From CFX5 sp023384495 (GTDB lineage Bacteria > Chloroflexota > Anaerolineae > Caldilineales > Caldilineaceae), in NCBI GenBank assembly GCA_048499455.1, contig JASNZV010000007.1, positions 211,524 to 275,523 of the forward strand: a stretch of 64,000 bases of DNA, written 5' to 3'. Below are positions 28,301 to 36,253 of the stretch, in pieces. The notes beneath the pieces were generated by a model. It did no database searches, had not been told where the DNA came from, and saw only the letters and a list, made by a program, of their open reading frames with translations. Every line of letters starts with the position of its first letter. Positions within the stretch are counted from its first letter, which is position 1. Position numbers and translations under genes: made by a program.

Positions 28301-28950
28301 AGTTGTTGAAGATGGTCATTGCCCAGCTCGGTTGGAATCCCGGCGCCCAGCCGCTGTATATAGGCGTCGGCCCCATCGGCATCGCCGGCCTCATACGCCA
28401 GGCGGGCCAGCATCAGGGTGGCCAACTGGTCGCCGGGGCGATGAGCCAGATATCCTTCCAAGAGCAGGCGCGCATGGTCAAAGCGTCCAAGACCGGCATA
28501 GATGTGGGCCGCGCCACATACTGCGCCAACATGTTTTGGGTAGGCGTGGCTAATGTCATCCGCCACCCCTTGGGCATGGGCATCACGCCCCGAGGCCAAA
28601 AGCGCCTGGGCCTCGATGACCTGGCTGGCGATGGTAGTGCTGCGCCGTTGGCGCCGCTCGATCACGTCCAGGGCGGCCTGGGGCTGATTGTCCAATAGAT
28701 AGGCATTGGCCTCGTAGTCGAGCAGCGACAGCAACGGCCCATGAGCCGCGCGCAGCGCAGCGGCAAGCGCCAGTTGTTCGGCCGGCGCCCCCCAGTGACG
28801 CATCAGATCGAGCAGGGGGTCGCGCAATTCGGGTGGCAGGCCGCCCACCACCTCAAGGTCAAGGTGGAGCGTAGAGAGGAGCGGCAGTTGCTCCTCAGTC
28901 TTCGCCGGAGGATCGATGGATTGGGATGGATTCTGGGGTGCCTGGTTCAT
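25336..28950 (-). CDS. recQ: RecQ-family DNA helicase with N-terminal TPR region and two HRDC domains
   Basis: The 1204-residue product is about twice the usual RecQ length. Residues about 1-270 are TPR-like helical repeats (LLDNQPQAALDVIERR, GLGRFDHARLLLEGYLAHRPGDQLATLMLARLAYEAGDADGADAYIQRL). The helicase core follows: MPTGAGKSLCYQLP (Walker A), VVDEAHCVSLWGHDFRPDY (DEAH plus the RecQ aromatic loop), TATAPP, FGMGIDKADIRF, YYQEVGRAGRNG. A four-Cys zinc site (CRHGYI...SRCDVCDIC), a winged-helix RQC-like part and two HRDC modules (about residues 1030-1090 and 1125-1195) end the protein. RecQ unwinds DNA 3'-5' in recombination and fork repair. The TPR fusion suggests a protein-docking role. ATG at 28950 is preferred to TTG at 28971. 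Confidence 0.93.
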   Translation of the reverse strand: MNQAPQNPSQSIDPPAKTEEQLPLLSTLHLDLEVVGGLPPELRDPLLDLMRHWGAPAEQLALAAALRAAHGPLLSLLDYEANAYLLDNQPQAALDVIERRQRRSTTIASQVIEAQALLASGRDAHAQGVADDISHAYPKHVGAVCGAAHIYAGLGRFDHARLLLEGYLAHRPGDQLATLMLARLAYEAGDADGADAYIQRLGAGIPTELGNDHLQQLEQLLVTMGRAESAKAVQLELGRRRQVELAALQQTLAPYTAQQGDAHVDPAQLYHQLSGPESIPVSRQEQRTIQLEAVRHFGFMKLRSGQIEVMASVLRGDSILTVMPTGAGKSLCYQLPALILPKPTLVISPLIALMKDQVESLPAAARAKATFINSMLSEEELAQRMAGIAQGAYKLIYAAPERLRQRAFLRALRGAGVDLFVVDEAHCVSLWGHDFRPDYLFIQEARRELGNPTALAMTATAPPRVRDEIIDYISDDGADEDQGEGAPASSPHRPRALLLDIFRSNLHLSALHFHNEDEKLAALIHFVTNTAGAGIVYVNSRHKAESLAHHLRGAGISAEAYHAGLADRNAVQDRFMSDKTRVVVATIAFGMGIDKADIRFIVHFHPSRSLAAYYQEVGRAGRNGQPSQGVLYYSNNDWANLRRWAKADEYAVEFLEKVYAAIATQLGIERPAVDGDGEEKTDPPTPFVVGAEPAGGVVDARRLQQVVSADETTVRVAVSMLERAGLLTRSFDLPQEVTISIPRRAPKTTEDDDEYRQLLRGMNLRPGQANMFKTTDVAAFMGWPLYESEAILLDWQAAGWLEVAGERRAMLIDLAPLPEDGPAGARRALERLVAQSAAIAQRRIDEVVGYATADTCRHGYISAHFGSPPRSRCDVCDICTGIRPATPARSAISTPLPDDADIEPMLIDCLISLPKPVGRSGLARILAGNLRAPVTPDKARHFGRLKALGEESILGYIDDLIEDGRLRQYERQGYLALAPTMRGRAEAEIWLAEHPDLADMAPAPAVDSEQGDEPAEAETYTALQKALWLWRRRVADQQGVPPYVVMSNELMLRIAESRPKNEEELAHLPGMGEQRMQHYGPAVLDLVKLNPAHEGDANLLVAQRAAQTEATDALKQKAQQAANAVSPQVERRIFLKLQELRQKTAIGERVAPYTVAGNTLLKSIAQQAPSTREGLEAILGFRSSGLRDKAEQVLAIIAQARQGA

Positions 28951-29000
28951 GATTTGGCCTATGATGATCAATCAGCTTTTGCAAGGTTGGAAAGCCGCTT

Positions 29001-29045
29001 CTGACAGCAAAATGTCGTCGCAGCGACTTGATGTTCAGCGCCTGC
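29001..29045. repeat. 45-nt dispersed repeat, copy 1
   Basis: About 38 of 45 bases match 58984-59028 in the same orientation, starting CTGACAGC and ending CAGCGCCTGC. It contains GTCGTCGC...GCGACT, a core also seen in the hairpin at 52901-52954. Confidence 0.7.
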
Positions 29046-29169
29046 ACCCAGAGGACCCCGGCTCCTCACGGTCAGAAGCCGGATCAGGAGCCCTGTGGGC
29101 GGCGTTGCAGATAACAGTGTCCGGCAAAAAAATCTAAACCCTATTGTACACGGGTTGTCAACTGGGCGA

Positions 29170-29264
29170 GTTGCAACGGGTGTGTCCGAAATTTATGGCG
29201 CTTCTGTGAGGTGACAGTCACTTTTGAAGTGACTGTACCTATATCGGACAAAGCCGGTTGCAAC
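29170..29264. repeat. Nested imperfect hairpin upstream of the fabF promoter
   Basis: The innermost stem is perfect: ACAGTCACTT / AAGTGACTGT (29214-29223 and 29227-29236, loop TTG). Further out TGTCCGA (29183-29189) pairs with TCGGACA (29244-29250), and GTTGCAACGGG near 29170 pairs with CCGGTTGCAAC near 29264 with one mismatch. The whole 95-bp block folds back on itself and ends just before the TTGACG box. Confidence 0.65.
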
Positions 29265-29280
29265 CGGCGCAAGAAGCTTT

Positions 29281-29310
29281 TTGACGCGCAGCGGTCTCGT
29301 CTCATATAAT
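29281..29310 (+). promoter_or_regulatory. Sigma-70-type promoter of the fabF-like gene
   Basis: TTGACG (29281-29286), an 18-bp spacer and a perfect TATAAT (29305-29310). The predicted start leaves a leader of about 135 nt before the ATG at 29454. Confidence 0.65.
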
Positions 29311-29453
29311 CGCACCATTGCGCACCCACACCTGACCTGGTCGGCAACTTTTGGCAAGCGCCGGTGTTGATCACAACAACACCATCATTAGAACAGGTAA
29401 CCTGGGAACGCCAACCGCTACTCCCTGTGTGCCATGAAAGCGAGTTATTGAGC

Positions 29454-30689
29454 ATGACGCGAGTTTTTATCACCGGCATGGGCGCCGTATCGCCAATCGG
29501 CAATGATGTTGCCACCTTCTGGCAAAACCTCCTGGCGGGGAAATCGGGCGCCGGCCGGATCACGCTGTTTGACACCAAGGATATGCCGCACAACATCGCG
29601 TGTGAGGTCAAAGACTTCGATCCAGCCGACTATATGGATCGCAAGGTTGCACGCCGCATCGCCCGTTCCACCCAATTCGCCATCGCCGTTGCCAGACAGG
29701 CGCTCGCCGACGCCAACCTGACCATTGATGCCTCCAATCGCGACAATGTGGGCGTTCTGATGGCAACCGGTGGGGGGGGCATCACCGAAATCGAATTCGC
29801 CACCGAAGAGATGGCCGAGCGCGGGTGGCGCTCGGTAGGGCCTTTTGTGGTGCCAGCAGCCATGGCCAATGCGGTGAGCTGCCTCGTTTCGATTGAGACC
29901 GGCGCCCGCGGCCCGGTGATGACCAGCACCGCAGCCTGCGCCAGCGGCCATTACTCGATTATCGAAGCCTTTCATTTTCTGCAACGGGGTGAGGCTGATG
30001 TGATCATCGCTGGCGGCGCCGAATCGGCCGTCTCCATGCTCACCATGTCGGCATTTGGGCGGATGGGCCCGCTGTCTAGCCGCACCGATGACCCCCAACA
30101 TGCTTGCCGGCCTTTCTCGGTGGATCGGGACGGGTTTGTGGCCGGCGAGGGGGGGTGCGCCATGATCCTAGAGACCGAGGAGCATGCCCGCCGTCGTGGC
30201 GCGCGCATCTACGGCGAGGTGCTTGGCGGCCGCCTCACGGGTGACGCCTATCATATCACCGCACCCGACCCGGAAGGAGACGGCGCGGCGCGTGCGCTAA
30301 CCGGCGCGGTCAAGGGCGCCAAACTCCAACCTCGCGACATTGATCTCGTTTTCGCCCACGGCACCGGCACGGTGCTCAATGATGAAGGCGAGACCAAGGC
30401 GCTCAAACGCGCCTTTGGCGAGCATGTCTACGACTTGAAGATCACAAGTATCAAGAGTATGGTGGGGCATGCGTTGGGGGCCGCCGGCGCGCAATCGGCA
30501 GTGGCGGCCATTTGCGCCTTGCGCGAAGGCATGATGCCACCCACGATCAACTATACGCCGGACCCGAAACTCGATATCCCCATCGTGGGGAATCAGGCCG
30601 CGCCATGCAACGCCCGTTACGCCCTTGTCAACGCCTTCGGCTTTGGGGGCCAAAACGTGGTTGCGGTCTTTGGCCGCGTAGATGAGTAA
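29454..30689 (+). CDS. fabF: Beta-ketoacyl-ACP synthase II
   Basis: The 411-residue product is a thiolase-fold condensing enzyme that elongates acyl-ACP with malonyl-ACP in fatty acid synthesis. The Cys-His-His triad is present: TSTAACASGHYSI (active Cys), HGTGTVLNDEGE (first His) and SMVGHALGAAGAQSAV (second His). Start MTRVFITGMGAVSPIG is the standard FabF N-terminus. No acpP, fabG or fabD gene is beside it, so it is a detached copy or may serve a special lipid pathway. It has its own promoter and a long leader. Confidence 0.95.
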   Translation: MTRVFITGMGAVSPIGNDVATFWQNLLAGKSGAGRITLFDTKDMPHNIACEVKDFDPADYMDRKVARRIARSTQFAIAVARQALADANLTIDASNRDNVGVLMATGGGGITEIEFATEEMAERGWRSVGPFVVPAAMANAVSCLVSIETGARGPVMTSTAACASGHYSIIEAFHFLQRGEADVIIAGGAESAVSMLTMSAFGRMGPLSSRTDDPQHACRPFSVDRDGFVAGEGGCAMILETEEHARRRGARIYGEVLGGRLTGDAYHITAPDPEGDGAARALTGAVKGAKLQPRDIDLVFAHGTGTVLNDEGETKALKRAFGEHVYDLKITSIKSMVGHALGAAGAQSAVAAICALREGMMPPTINYTPDPKLDIPIVGNQAAPCNARYALVNAFGFGGQNVVAVFGRVDE

Positions 30690-30716
30690 CGCGCATGGTT
30701 ACGAGCATTTCATTTT

Positions 30717-30878
30717 AGGATTCACCCGTATAGGATTCACCCGTAGTGGCGACTTGGGTCGCTTATGCAGCGGAGCGACACAAAGCGCCTCAAATCGCTA
30801 CTACGGATTCTATAGGGCGGTTGATTTGAAAACCGGACTTTGTGAAGACGCTTACTCCTTCGAGTAACTCCGGTTTTC
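30717..30878. repeat. Palindromic intergenic cluster downstream of fabF
   Basis: The block contains a 14-bp direct repeat AGGATTCACCCGTA (30717-30730 and 30732-30745), an inverted pair CCGTAGTGGCGA / TCGCTACTACGG (30741-30752 and 30795-30806, one mismatch), and a hairpin GAAAACCGGA / TCCGGTTTTC (30828-30837 and 30869-30878) enclosing TTACTC/GAGTAA. It may also end fabF transcription, though no T-run follows. Confidence 0.6.
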
Positions 30879-30978
30879 CAACAGAGCTTAGTATAGACAT
30901 CAAATAGACAGACCACCAGCCCCCCACCTATCCCTGCTTGTGCGCTGGTTGCGCCGCACCGCTTCGCTGGTGAACTGG

Positions 30979-31389
30979 CTAGATCGGCCCCATCATCCCC
31001 GTGATTCGCATGATGCCCACCGTGAGCAGCAGACCGGCCCCGACATAGCCAATCAAGCCGGTGCGAAACTTGGCGCTACTTTGCGTCGTTTTCTTAACAC
31101 GACTCCACGTCACGTGGGCGACAGCAACGGCCAGAATCATCATGACGGGGTGCTCCCAAGTGCGGGCAGGCGCCTGGATCAACCACTGTTGGCGAGCAAT
31201 CCAGAGCACAAGCCCCAACAAGAGTTGAATGTCCAACGTAATGGGCATGGCGACGCCCAGCCGTTGGTCCCATTGGCCCCACTTGCTGTTTCCCAACAGG
31301 CCAAACAAGAATTTAACGATCACAGCAATCGCCACCACAATCACAACATATCGCCAACCCGAATGGGCATGGAAAAGAAAGGTGGTCAT
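30979..31389 (-). CDS. Small four-helix membrane protein
   Basis: The 136-residue product has four hydrophobic segments (VVIVVAIAVIVKFLFGLL, ITLDIQLLLGLVLWIA, HPVMMILAVAVAHVTWSRV, GLIGYVGAGLLLTVGIM). The N-terminal FHAHSGWRY motif and a His in HPVMM and AHVTW recall small cytochrome b561-like or 'cytochrome B' proteins of Chloroflexota and Bacteroidota. Heme binding is possible but not shown. It is transcribed alone, convergent with fabF, and has no recognised partner. Confidence 0.7.
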   Translation of the reverse strand: MTTFLFHAHSGWRYVVIVVAIAVIVKFLFGLLGNSKWGQWDQRLGVAMPITLDIQLLLGLVLWIARQQWLIQAPARTWEHPVMMILAVAVAHVTWSRVKKTTQSSAKFRTGLIGYVGAGLLLTVGIMRITGMMGPI

Positions 31390-31760
31390 ATCGAAAAGTC
31401 AGCCTCCCCGTTGATCAGCAGATCATGAATTTGCGCATTGTTTCACAATTGCATGAGCAATCTTACGCCAAAGGTCGGCAAATCGCCAATTTCGCCGCGC
31501 CTCATTCTATGCCGGCTAAATTGTCAGCCAATTGCAAGCTATATCTTCCGCCTGCGGACGGCGAAGCGCGTCACAGATGCCGTATGGATCACGCCGCCGC
31601 CCGCATTCGGCGCAGCCCACCATCGATACGATATGATTTGGCAACGAAAGCGATACGGGAGAATTGTCCTTCTCTTTCCATTTTAGCGCTTCTGGTGTAT
31701 AATTGATAAGACTTAAGCTTTACGTAAGGTCAATGATGTAATTATTCCTTCTGGGTCTCT
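31390..31760. other. Intergenic region upstream of the sigma/CHAT locus
   Basis: The 371-bp gap is noticeably AT-richer than its surroundings. Apart from the TATAAT box at 31698-31703 I see no gene, tRNA or strong hairpin in it. Confidence 0.5.
31698..31703 (+). promoter_or_regulatory. -10 box (TATAAT) upstream of the ECF sigma gene
   Basis: A perfect TATAAT preceded by TGGTG lies 57 bp before the ATG at 31761. No matching -35 box is obvious. Confidence 0.4.
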
Positions 31761-32345
31761 ATGGTCACCAACACCCAACTCATCGATGCCTGCCGGCGCG
31801 GCGACGCCAATGCGTGGCAACAGCTTGTCTATCGTTACGCCCCTTTGGTGCGTTCGGTTGCATTGCGATATGGCTTTAGCGCCTTCGAGGCCGATGACAT
31901 ATGTCAGGAAGTGCTGCTGGCATTGGCGCAAGGTCTCCATCAGTTGGAAGACCCAGAGCGCCTGTCTGGCTGGCTCTTCACGGCCGCCCGACGCACCAGT
32001 TGGCGCGCGCTACAACGCCGGCGCACCGAACCAGTGAGCCTGGACTCGGTTGAGGATACGCCTCTTATGGCCCAAACGACCCCGCTCCACGAGCCCGCCC
32101 CCACCGTCAATGAGTTGCTCGATGAATGGCAGCGGCAAGAACTGATCCAGCTCGGCTTGCTCCAGTTGGCGGAACGTTGTCGCACGTTGCTAACCCTCCT
32201 CTTTCTCGACCCCAATGAACCCTCGTATGATGAGATCAGCACCAGTATGAAGATGCCACGAGGAAGCATAGGGCCGACGCGCAATCGTTGTTTGCAGCAG
32301 CTACGCCTTATCTTTGAAACAATGGGCTATCATGAGCACGCCTGA
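31761..32345 (+). CDS. ECF-type RNA polymerase sigma factor
   Basis: The 194-residue protein has region 2 (LIDACRRGDANAWQQLVYRYAPLVRSVALRYGFSAFEADDICQEVLLALAQGLHQLEDPERLSGWLFTAARRTSWRALQRRR) and region 4 (QLAERCRTLLTLLFLDPNEPSYDEISTSMKMPRGSIGPTRNRCLQQLR), joined by a Pro-containing linker, with no region 1 or 3. Such factors direct RNA polymerase to special promoters and are normally held by an anti-sigma protein. The next gene encodes a candidate with a zinc anti-sigma motif, followed by a TPR-CHAT protease and a subtilase. The gap to the next gene is 253 bp and contains tandem repeats. Confidence 0.93.
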   Translation: MVTNTQLIDACRRGDANAWQQLVYRYAPLVRSVALRYGFSAFEADDICQEVLLALAQGLHQLEDPERLSGWLFTAARRTSWRALQRRRTEPVSLDSVEDTPLMAQTTPLHEPAPTVNELLDEWQRQELIQLGLLQLAERCRTLLTLLFLDPNEPSYDEISTSMKMPRGSIGPTRNRCLQQLRLIFETMGYHEHA

Positions 32346-32460
32346 AACCGGTCGACGCCGCATGACTAAACATGACCCGGTATCAACCTATTGCATCTTT
32401 AACAAAGTGACTCTGCAATCTGACAGGTCGTATAGGCGCCAATCGTCAAACAACTAGGTC

Positions 32461-32505
32461 GTTAAAAAAGTCCTCGTTAAAAAAGTCCTCGTTAAAAAAA
32501 GTACG
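32461..32505 (+). repeat. Three tandem 15-bp AT-rich repeats
   Basis: GTTAAAAAAGTCCTC occurs twice in tandem (32461-32475, 32476-32490) followed by the variant GTTAAAAAAAGTACG. It sits about 95-140 bp before the anti-sigma-like gene. It could be an UP element, a regulator site or a promoter array. Confidence 0.75.
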
Positions 32506-32598
32506 ATGTATCTTTTCGCTCGCGCCCGGCCACTATACAAATGAGCATGTCATTGATACCATTACGCGGTTGAGCCTGTTCAAGAAGGAGGCGTCACC

Positions 32599-33222
32599 AT
32601 GACGCAAACCACAGCCCATTTGCCTGATGATCGTTTCTATGCCGCTACCTTTGACCAGACTCCCCCAACCCCCCAAGAGGCCGCCCATCTGGTCGACTGC
32701 CCTGCATGTCGCCAGCAATTGCACGCCGTGAGTCGCTTATTTCTTACGCTGACGCGTATGCGCCACGGTTTGCCCTCACCGGCGGCCTTTGACCGCTTTG
32801 CCCAACTGTTTGACCAGGCGCCCGTCCAACCGGGCGGATGGCAAGGATTCATCCAAGAAATCCGCGGTCGCCTGGTCTGGGATAGCCGCCTACGTCCTGC
32901 GTTTCAAGGCGTACGGGGTGTCGCCCATCGGCCCTACCGTCTGCTCTATGCTACCGACCATGCCGAAATTGAACTGATGGTGACCCCGCGCGCAGCGCGC
33001 TTTGATGTCGAAGGGGAGGTTGTCACCTCCTACAGCCTCGGCGCCCGCCCGCCGCTGCTGATTCAGTTGCAGCATCGGGCCGACCCAACCGCGATCTATG
33101 AAACCGAGAGCGGCCCCCACGGTCGCTTCCGGCTGGAGGGCATCCTACCCGGCAACTACAATGTTTGGGTGTCGCCCACCGCGGGCGCCTTGCTTGTTTG
33201 GGAAGGCTTGGAGATCGAGTAG
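32599..33222 (+). CDS. Putative zinc-type anti-sigma protein with C-terminal beta domain
   Basis: The 207-residue protein carries H30-x3-C34-x2-C37 (HLVDCPACRQQL), the signature of zinc anti-sigma (ZAS) domains. It is placed directly after the ECF sigma gene. No transmembrane helix is visible, so it would be a cytoplasmic regulator. The middle (about 75-150) is unassigned. Residues about 150-207 resemble a carboxypeptidase-regulatory or Ig-like beta fold (FRLEGILPGNYNVWVSPTAGALLVWEGLEI). GGAGG lies about 8 bp before the ATG. It ends 2 bp before the TPR-CHAT gene, so the two are coupled. The anti-sigma role is inferred from motif and position. Confidence 0.7.
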   Translation: MTQTTAHLPDDRFYAATFDQTPPTPQEAAHLVDCPACRQQLHAVSRLFLTLTRMRHGLPSPAAFDRFAQLFDQAPVQPGGWQGFIQEIRGRLVWDSRLRPAFQGVRGVAHRPYRLLYATDHAEIELMVTPRAARFDVEGEVVTSYSLGARPPLLIQLQHRADPTAIYETESGPHGRFRLEGILPGNYNVWVSPTAGALLVWEGLEIE

Positions 33223-33224
33223 CC

Positions 33225-36200
33225 ATGACAACCGCACCCGAGGTGGGCAACGCACCCGAAACATTGCTCAATCACCTTGCCGGCCTCGGGCCTGCCGGCG
33301 CGATTGCCCTGCTCGACGAGCGAGGGCTTGCCGATGTGGACTTCGCCCTTCAGTTGGCTGTCGTCTCTATCACAAAAGCCGAGACAGACCTGGCGACCGC
33401 TCAACGCTGGGCCGCGATCGCCGGCGCTCTCAATCAGCGGCTGGCCGATAATCACACACAAGGGTGGATCCACTATGCCGAGGCGCGTCACCACGTGCTG
33501 GAAGGCAACCTATCGCAAGCCGAAATCGCGCTGCGCGCCGCCCAGATCGCCTGGCAGGCCGAGGCTGACCAGGCCATGATGGGCCGCAGCAATCTTGGCC
33601 TCACCCAAGTCTTTGCCATGCAAGGTCGCTATGACGAGGCGGAGAAGGCCAGCGCAGCCGCCATTGCCCAGTTGCAAGATGCTGTCAACCAGGGTGAGGA
33701 TTTTGTCATCCCTCTGGCGACTGCCCATCGCAACTATGCAACGCTCCTTGTCTATCAAGAAAAGCACGCGGCCGCGCTCGTGGCCTATGCCCAGGCGCGC
33801 CAACTCCTCGAGGCTGCGCTTGCCGAAGCTGTGCGTCTGGGCTTACCTGAAGAGATTCAACCCGTCCGCATCGAGCTGGCCCACGTCTATCTCAATCAGG
33901 CAAGCGCTCAGATGTTTCTCGACCAGACGTATGAAGCTGAGGCGTCGCTACAGACTGCCATCAATATCTTTGACGACCCTGCTGATCCCCTCAACCGCGG
34001 GCGGGCGCGCACCAACCTGGGCAGCCTTTACCTGCGCAGCGGTCGCTTTGCCGCCGCCATCAGCCTGTTTGACCAGGCCGCCCGCGACCTGATTGGGGAT
34101 GTCACGACCGCAGTGACGGCGCCAGCAGCCGAACTGCGCCACGCCGATATTCTGCTGCTCGACCAGGCGAACGCCTACCTGGCCCTAAACCTTCTCCCCG
34201 AAGCGCTTCGCACCTTGGCCCAGTGTGAAACGCTCTTTCGAGCCGCCAATCAGCCCTACGAACTGGGGCAGACGTTGTTGGCGCTCGGTCTCGCTCAGTT
34301 GCGAAGTGGCGATGCCGCCGGCGCTGAGCGGGCTTTTGTCGAGGCGGAAACGCTCTTCGCCGGGCTGGGCAATGATTTTTGGCTGGGCCGCACCACACTG
34401 GCGCTGGCCGCGCTGGCCGTAGAGCGCGGCCAACACACAGCAGCCGCCGCACGCCTGGATCGACTCCTGACCCAACCGGCGCCAGCGGCCACCCCCGACG
34501 CCCCTATCCAATGGGATCGTCTGTTGCTGGTGGAAGCGCGGCTCTTGCGCCTGCGCTTGCATCTCGACCAACACGAGTTGGCGGCGGCGCGCCAGCTCGC
34601 CGCCGCCATTCGCCTGGACTTGGGGCTGCCCCCCTTTGAGATGCTGGAACAGTCTGCGACCGATCTCTTGTTGCCCCATCTGACCCTGCGGCTAGTGCAC
34701 GGGTTGGGGATGCTGGAGCGTGCGGCGGGCAACCGAAAGCAGGCGCTGCGCTTCTTCCACACCGCTGTCGCCCTGCTGGAACGCCAGCGGATTTCGCTCC
34801 CGATTGAAGAGATGCGTACAGCGTTTTTGGATGACAAGAGCGGCATCTATGCTGATCTGGTGCTGACCTTGCTAGACCGCCCCGACGAAACGGCGGTGGC
34901 CGAGGCTTTTTCCCTGGTGGAACGGGCGCGCTCCCGAGCCCTGCTTGAAAGGCTCACCTCCACCATGAGCGGCGAAGCCGGTGACGAGCCCGACGAAGTC
35001 GCCATCCTCCGGGCAGAGCTTCAACAGCAGCTGCACACGCTGTACAATCGATTGCTGGGTGAAGATGGCAGCCGGCACATGGCTACCGCCGTCAGCGAGG
35101 CGATCCGTGATTGCGAGGCCGCGCTGGAGCAGTATGCCTGGCAAGGGGCGCAACATCTGCCTGAGGCGCACCCGATCGCGCTGGCCACACTCCAGGCAGC
35201 GCTGGCGCCCGACCAACAGGCAGTGGTCTATTATGTTGCAGGCGCCGAGGTGATGGCCTTTGTGGTGAGCCGTGAACAGACGCACATCCACCGTCACCTA
35301 TGCACACTTGACGCGCTGGAGCGTGCAGGCGCCGAGTGGCAATTTCAGCTCGGCCGTGCGGAGATGGACAGCGAATACCAGCATCGCCATGCCGAGCGAA
35401 TCGCCCAGGGCTGGCGCAGCGCCTTGAATGAGCTTCACACGCTGGTGGCGGCGCCACTGATGCCGTTGCTCACCCAGCCGCGGCTGCTGCTCGTTCCCTA
35501 CGGTATATTGCATTCGCTGCCCTTCCATGCCCTGTGGGATGGCGAGCAGTTCCTGTTGGATCGCTATGAGTGCGCCTATGCGCCCAGCGCAACCCTGGCC
35601 GTACAGATAACGGGCGGGCCGCTGCTGTCTGCTCCATTCAGTTCGTGGGCTGGGCTGGCCCTCAACGACCCAAGCATTCCGGGGGCGAAGGATGAGGTGA
35701 TGGCCGCGGCTCGTCACTTTCAGCCGGCCTGGCTCTATCTGGACGCCCAGGCCAATCAGGCCGGTTTGCAGGCCGCAGCGCAACAAGGGGATGTGCTCCA
35801 CCTGGCGACACATGGCCTTTACCGGCCCGACAATCCATTTTTCTCTTGCCTCAAATTGGCCGATGGATGGGTGGATGTGCGTACGATCTATCGCCTACAA
35901 TTGCGGGCGCGCTTGGTGGTGCTCAGTGCTTGCGACAGCGGCGTTGGGCAAATCCGCAATGGGGATGAAATCATCGGGCTGGCCCGCGGTTTTTTGGCGC
36001 TGAAGGCCCGGTCATTGGTCGTCAGCCTATGGAATGTACACGACGCCAGTTCGGTCTTCCTCATGGACCGATTCTATGCGCACCTGACCAGTGACCAGGG
36101 CGTGCGTCCGGCGGCGGCCCTGCGAGCAGCCCAAAGCGAGGCGATCCACCAGGGGCTGCACCCCTACTATTGGGCGCAGTTCTTGGTGCTAGGCGAGTAA
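33225..36200 (+). CDS. TPR-CHAT protease
   Basis: The 991-residue protein has about 550 residues of TPR-like helical repeats (ALRAAQIAWQAEADQAMMGRSNLGLTQVFAMQGRYDEAEKA, LGSLYLRSGRFAAAISLFDQAARDL and others), a helical linker, then a C-terminal CHAT domain from about residue 690. The CHAT domain shows LLLVPYGILHSLPFHALWDG, the catalytic His863 in HLATHGLY and the catalytic Cys903 in VLSACDSGVG. No signal peptide or membrane helix is seen, so it should act in the cytoplasm. The TPR part normally senses a partner and unlocks the protease. Upstream lie a putative anti-sigma protein (2 bp gap) and an ECF sigma factor; downstream lies a secreted subtilase. The start was set at ATG 33225, just after the upstream stop. 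Confidence 0.92.
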   Translation: MTTAPEVGNAPETLLNHLAGLGPAGAIALLDERGLADVDFALQLAVVSITKAETDLATAQRWAAIAGALNQRLADNHTQGWIHYAEARHHVLEGNLSQAEIALRAAQIAWQAEADQAMMGRSNLGLTQVFAMQGRYDEAEKASAAAIAQLQDAVNQGEDFVIPLATAHRNYATLLVYQEKHAAALVAYAQARQLLEAALAEAVRLGLPEEIQPVRIELAHVYLNQASAQMFLDQTYEAEASLQTAINIFDDPADPLNRGRARTNLGSLYLRSGRFAAAISLFDQAARDLIGDVTTAVTAPAAELRHADILLLDQANAYLALNLLPEALRTLAQCETLFRAANQPYELGQTLLALGLAQLRSGDAAGAERAFVEAETLFAGLGNDFWLGRTTLALAALAVERGQHTAAAARLDRLLTQPAPAATPDAPIQWDRLLLVEARLLRLRLHLDQHELAAARQLAAAIRLDLGLPPFEMLEQSATDLLLPHLTLRLVHGLGMLERAAGNRKQALRFFHTAVALLERQRISLPIEEMRTAFLDDKSGIYADLVLTLLDRPDETAVAEAFSLVERARSRALLERLTSTMSGEAGDEPDEVAILRAELQQQLHTLYNRLLGEDGSRHMATAVSEAIRDCEAALEQYAWQGAQHLPEAHPIALATLQAALAPDQQAVVYYVAGAEVMAFVVSREQTHIHRHLCTLDALERAGAEWQFQLGRAEMDSEYQHRHAERIAQGWRSALNELHTLVAAPLMPLLTQPRLLLVPYGILHSLPFHALWDGEQFLLDRYECAYAPSATLAVQITGGPLLSAPFSSWAGLALNDPSIPGAKDEVMAAARHFQPAWLYLDAQANQAGLQAAAQQGDVLHLATHGLYRPDNPFFSCLKLADGWVDVRTIYRLQLRARLVVLSACDSGVGQIRNGDEIIGLARGFLALKARSLVVSLWNVHDASSVFLMDRFYAHLTSDQGVRPAAALRAAQSEAIHQGLHPYYWAQFLVLGE

Positions 36201-36253
36201 CCTATATACACATCGGTAGGAATTGGTAAAGCTAGATCAATTGGAGGTCAACG

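Noticed and set aside
28972..29453. tRNA or other structural RNA in the recQ-fabF gap
   Set aside because: The hairpins do not form a cloverleaf and no TTC-type T-loop with CCA acceptor pattern was seen.
33165..33224. Earlier in-frame start for the TPR-CHAT gene
   Set aside because: It would lie within the end of the upstream gene; the ATG at 33225 follows that stop by two bases and gives the expected TPR start.
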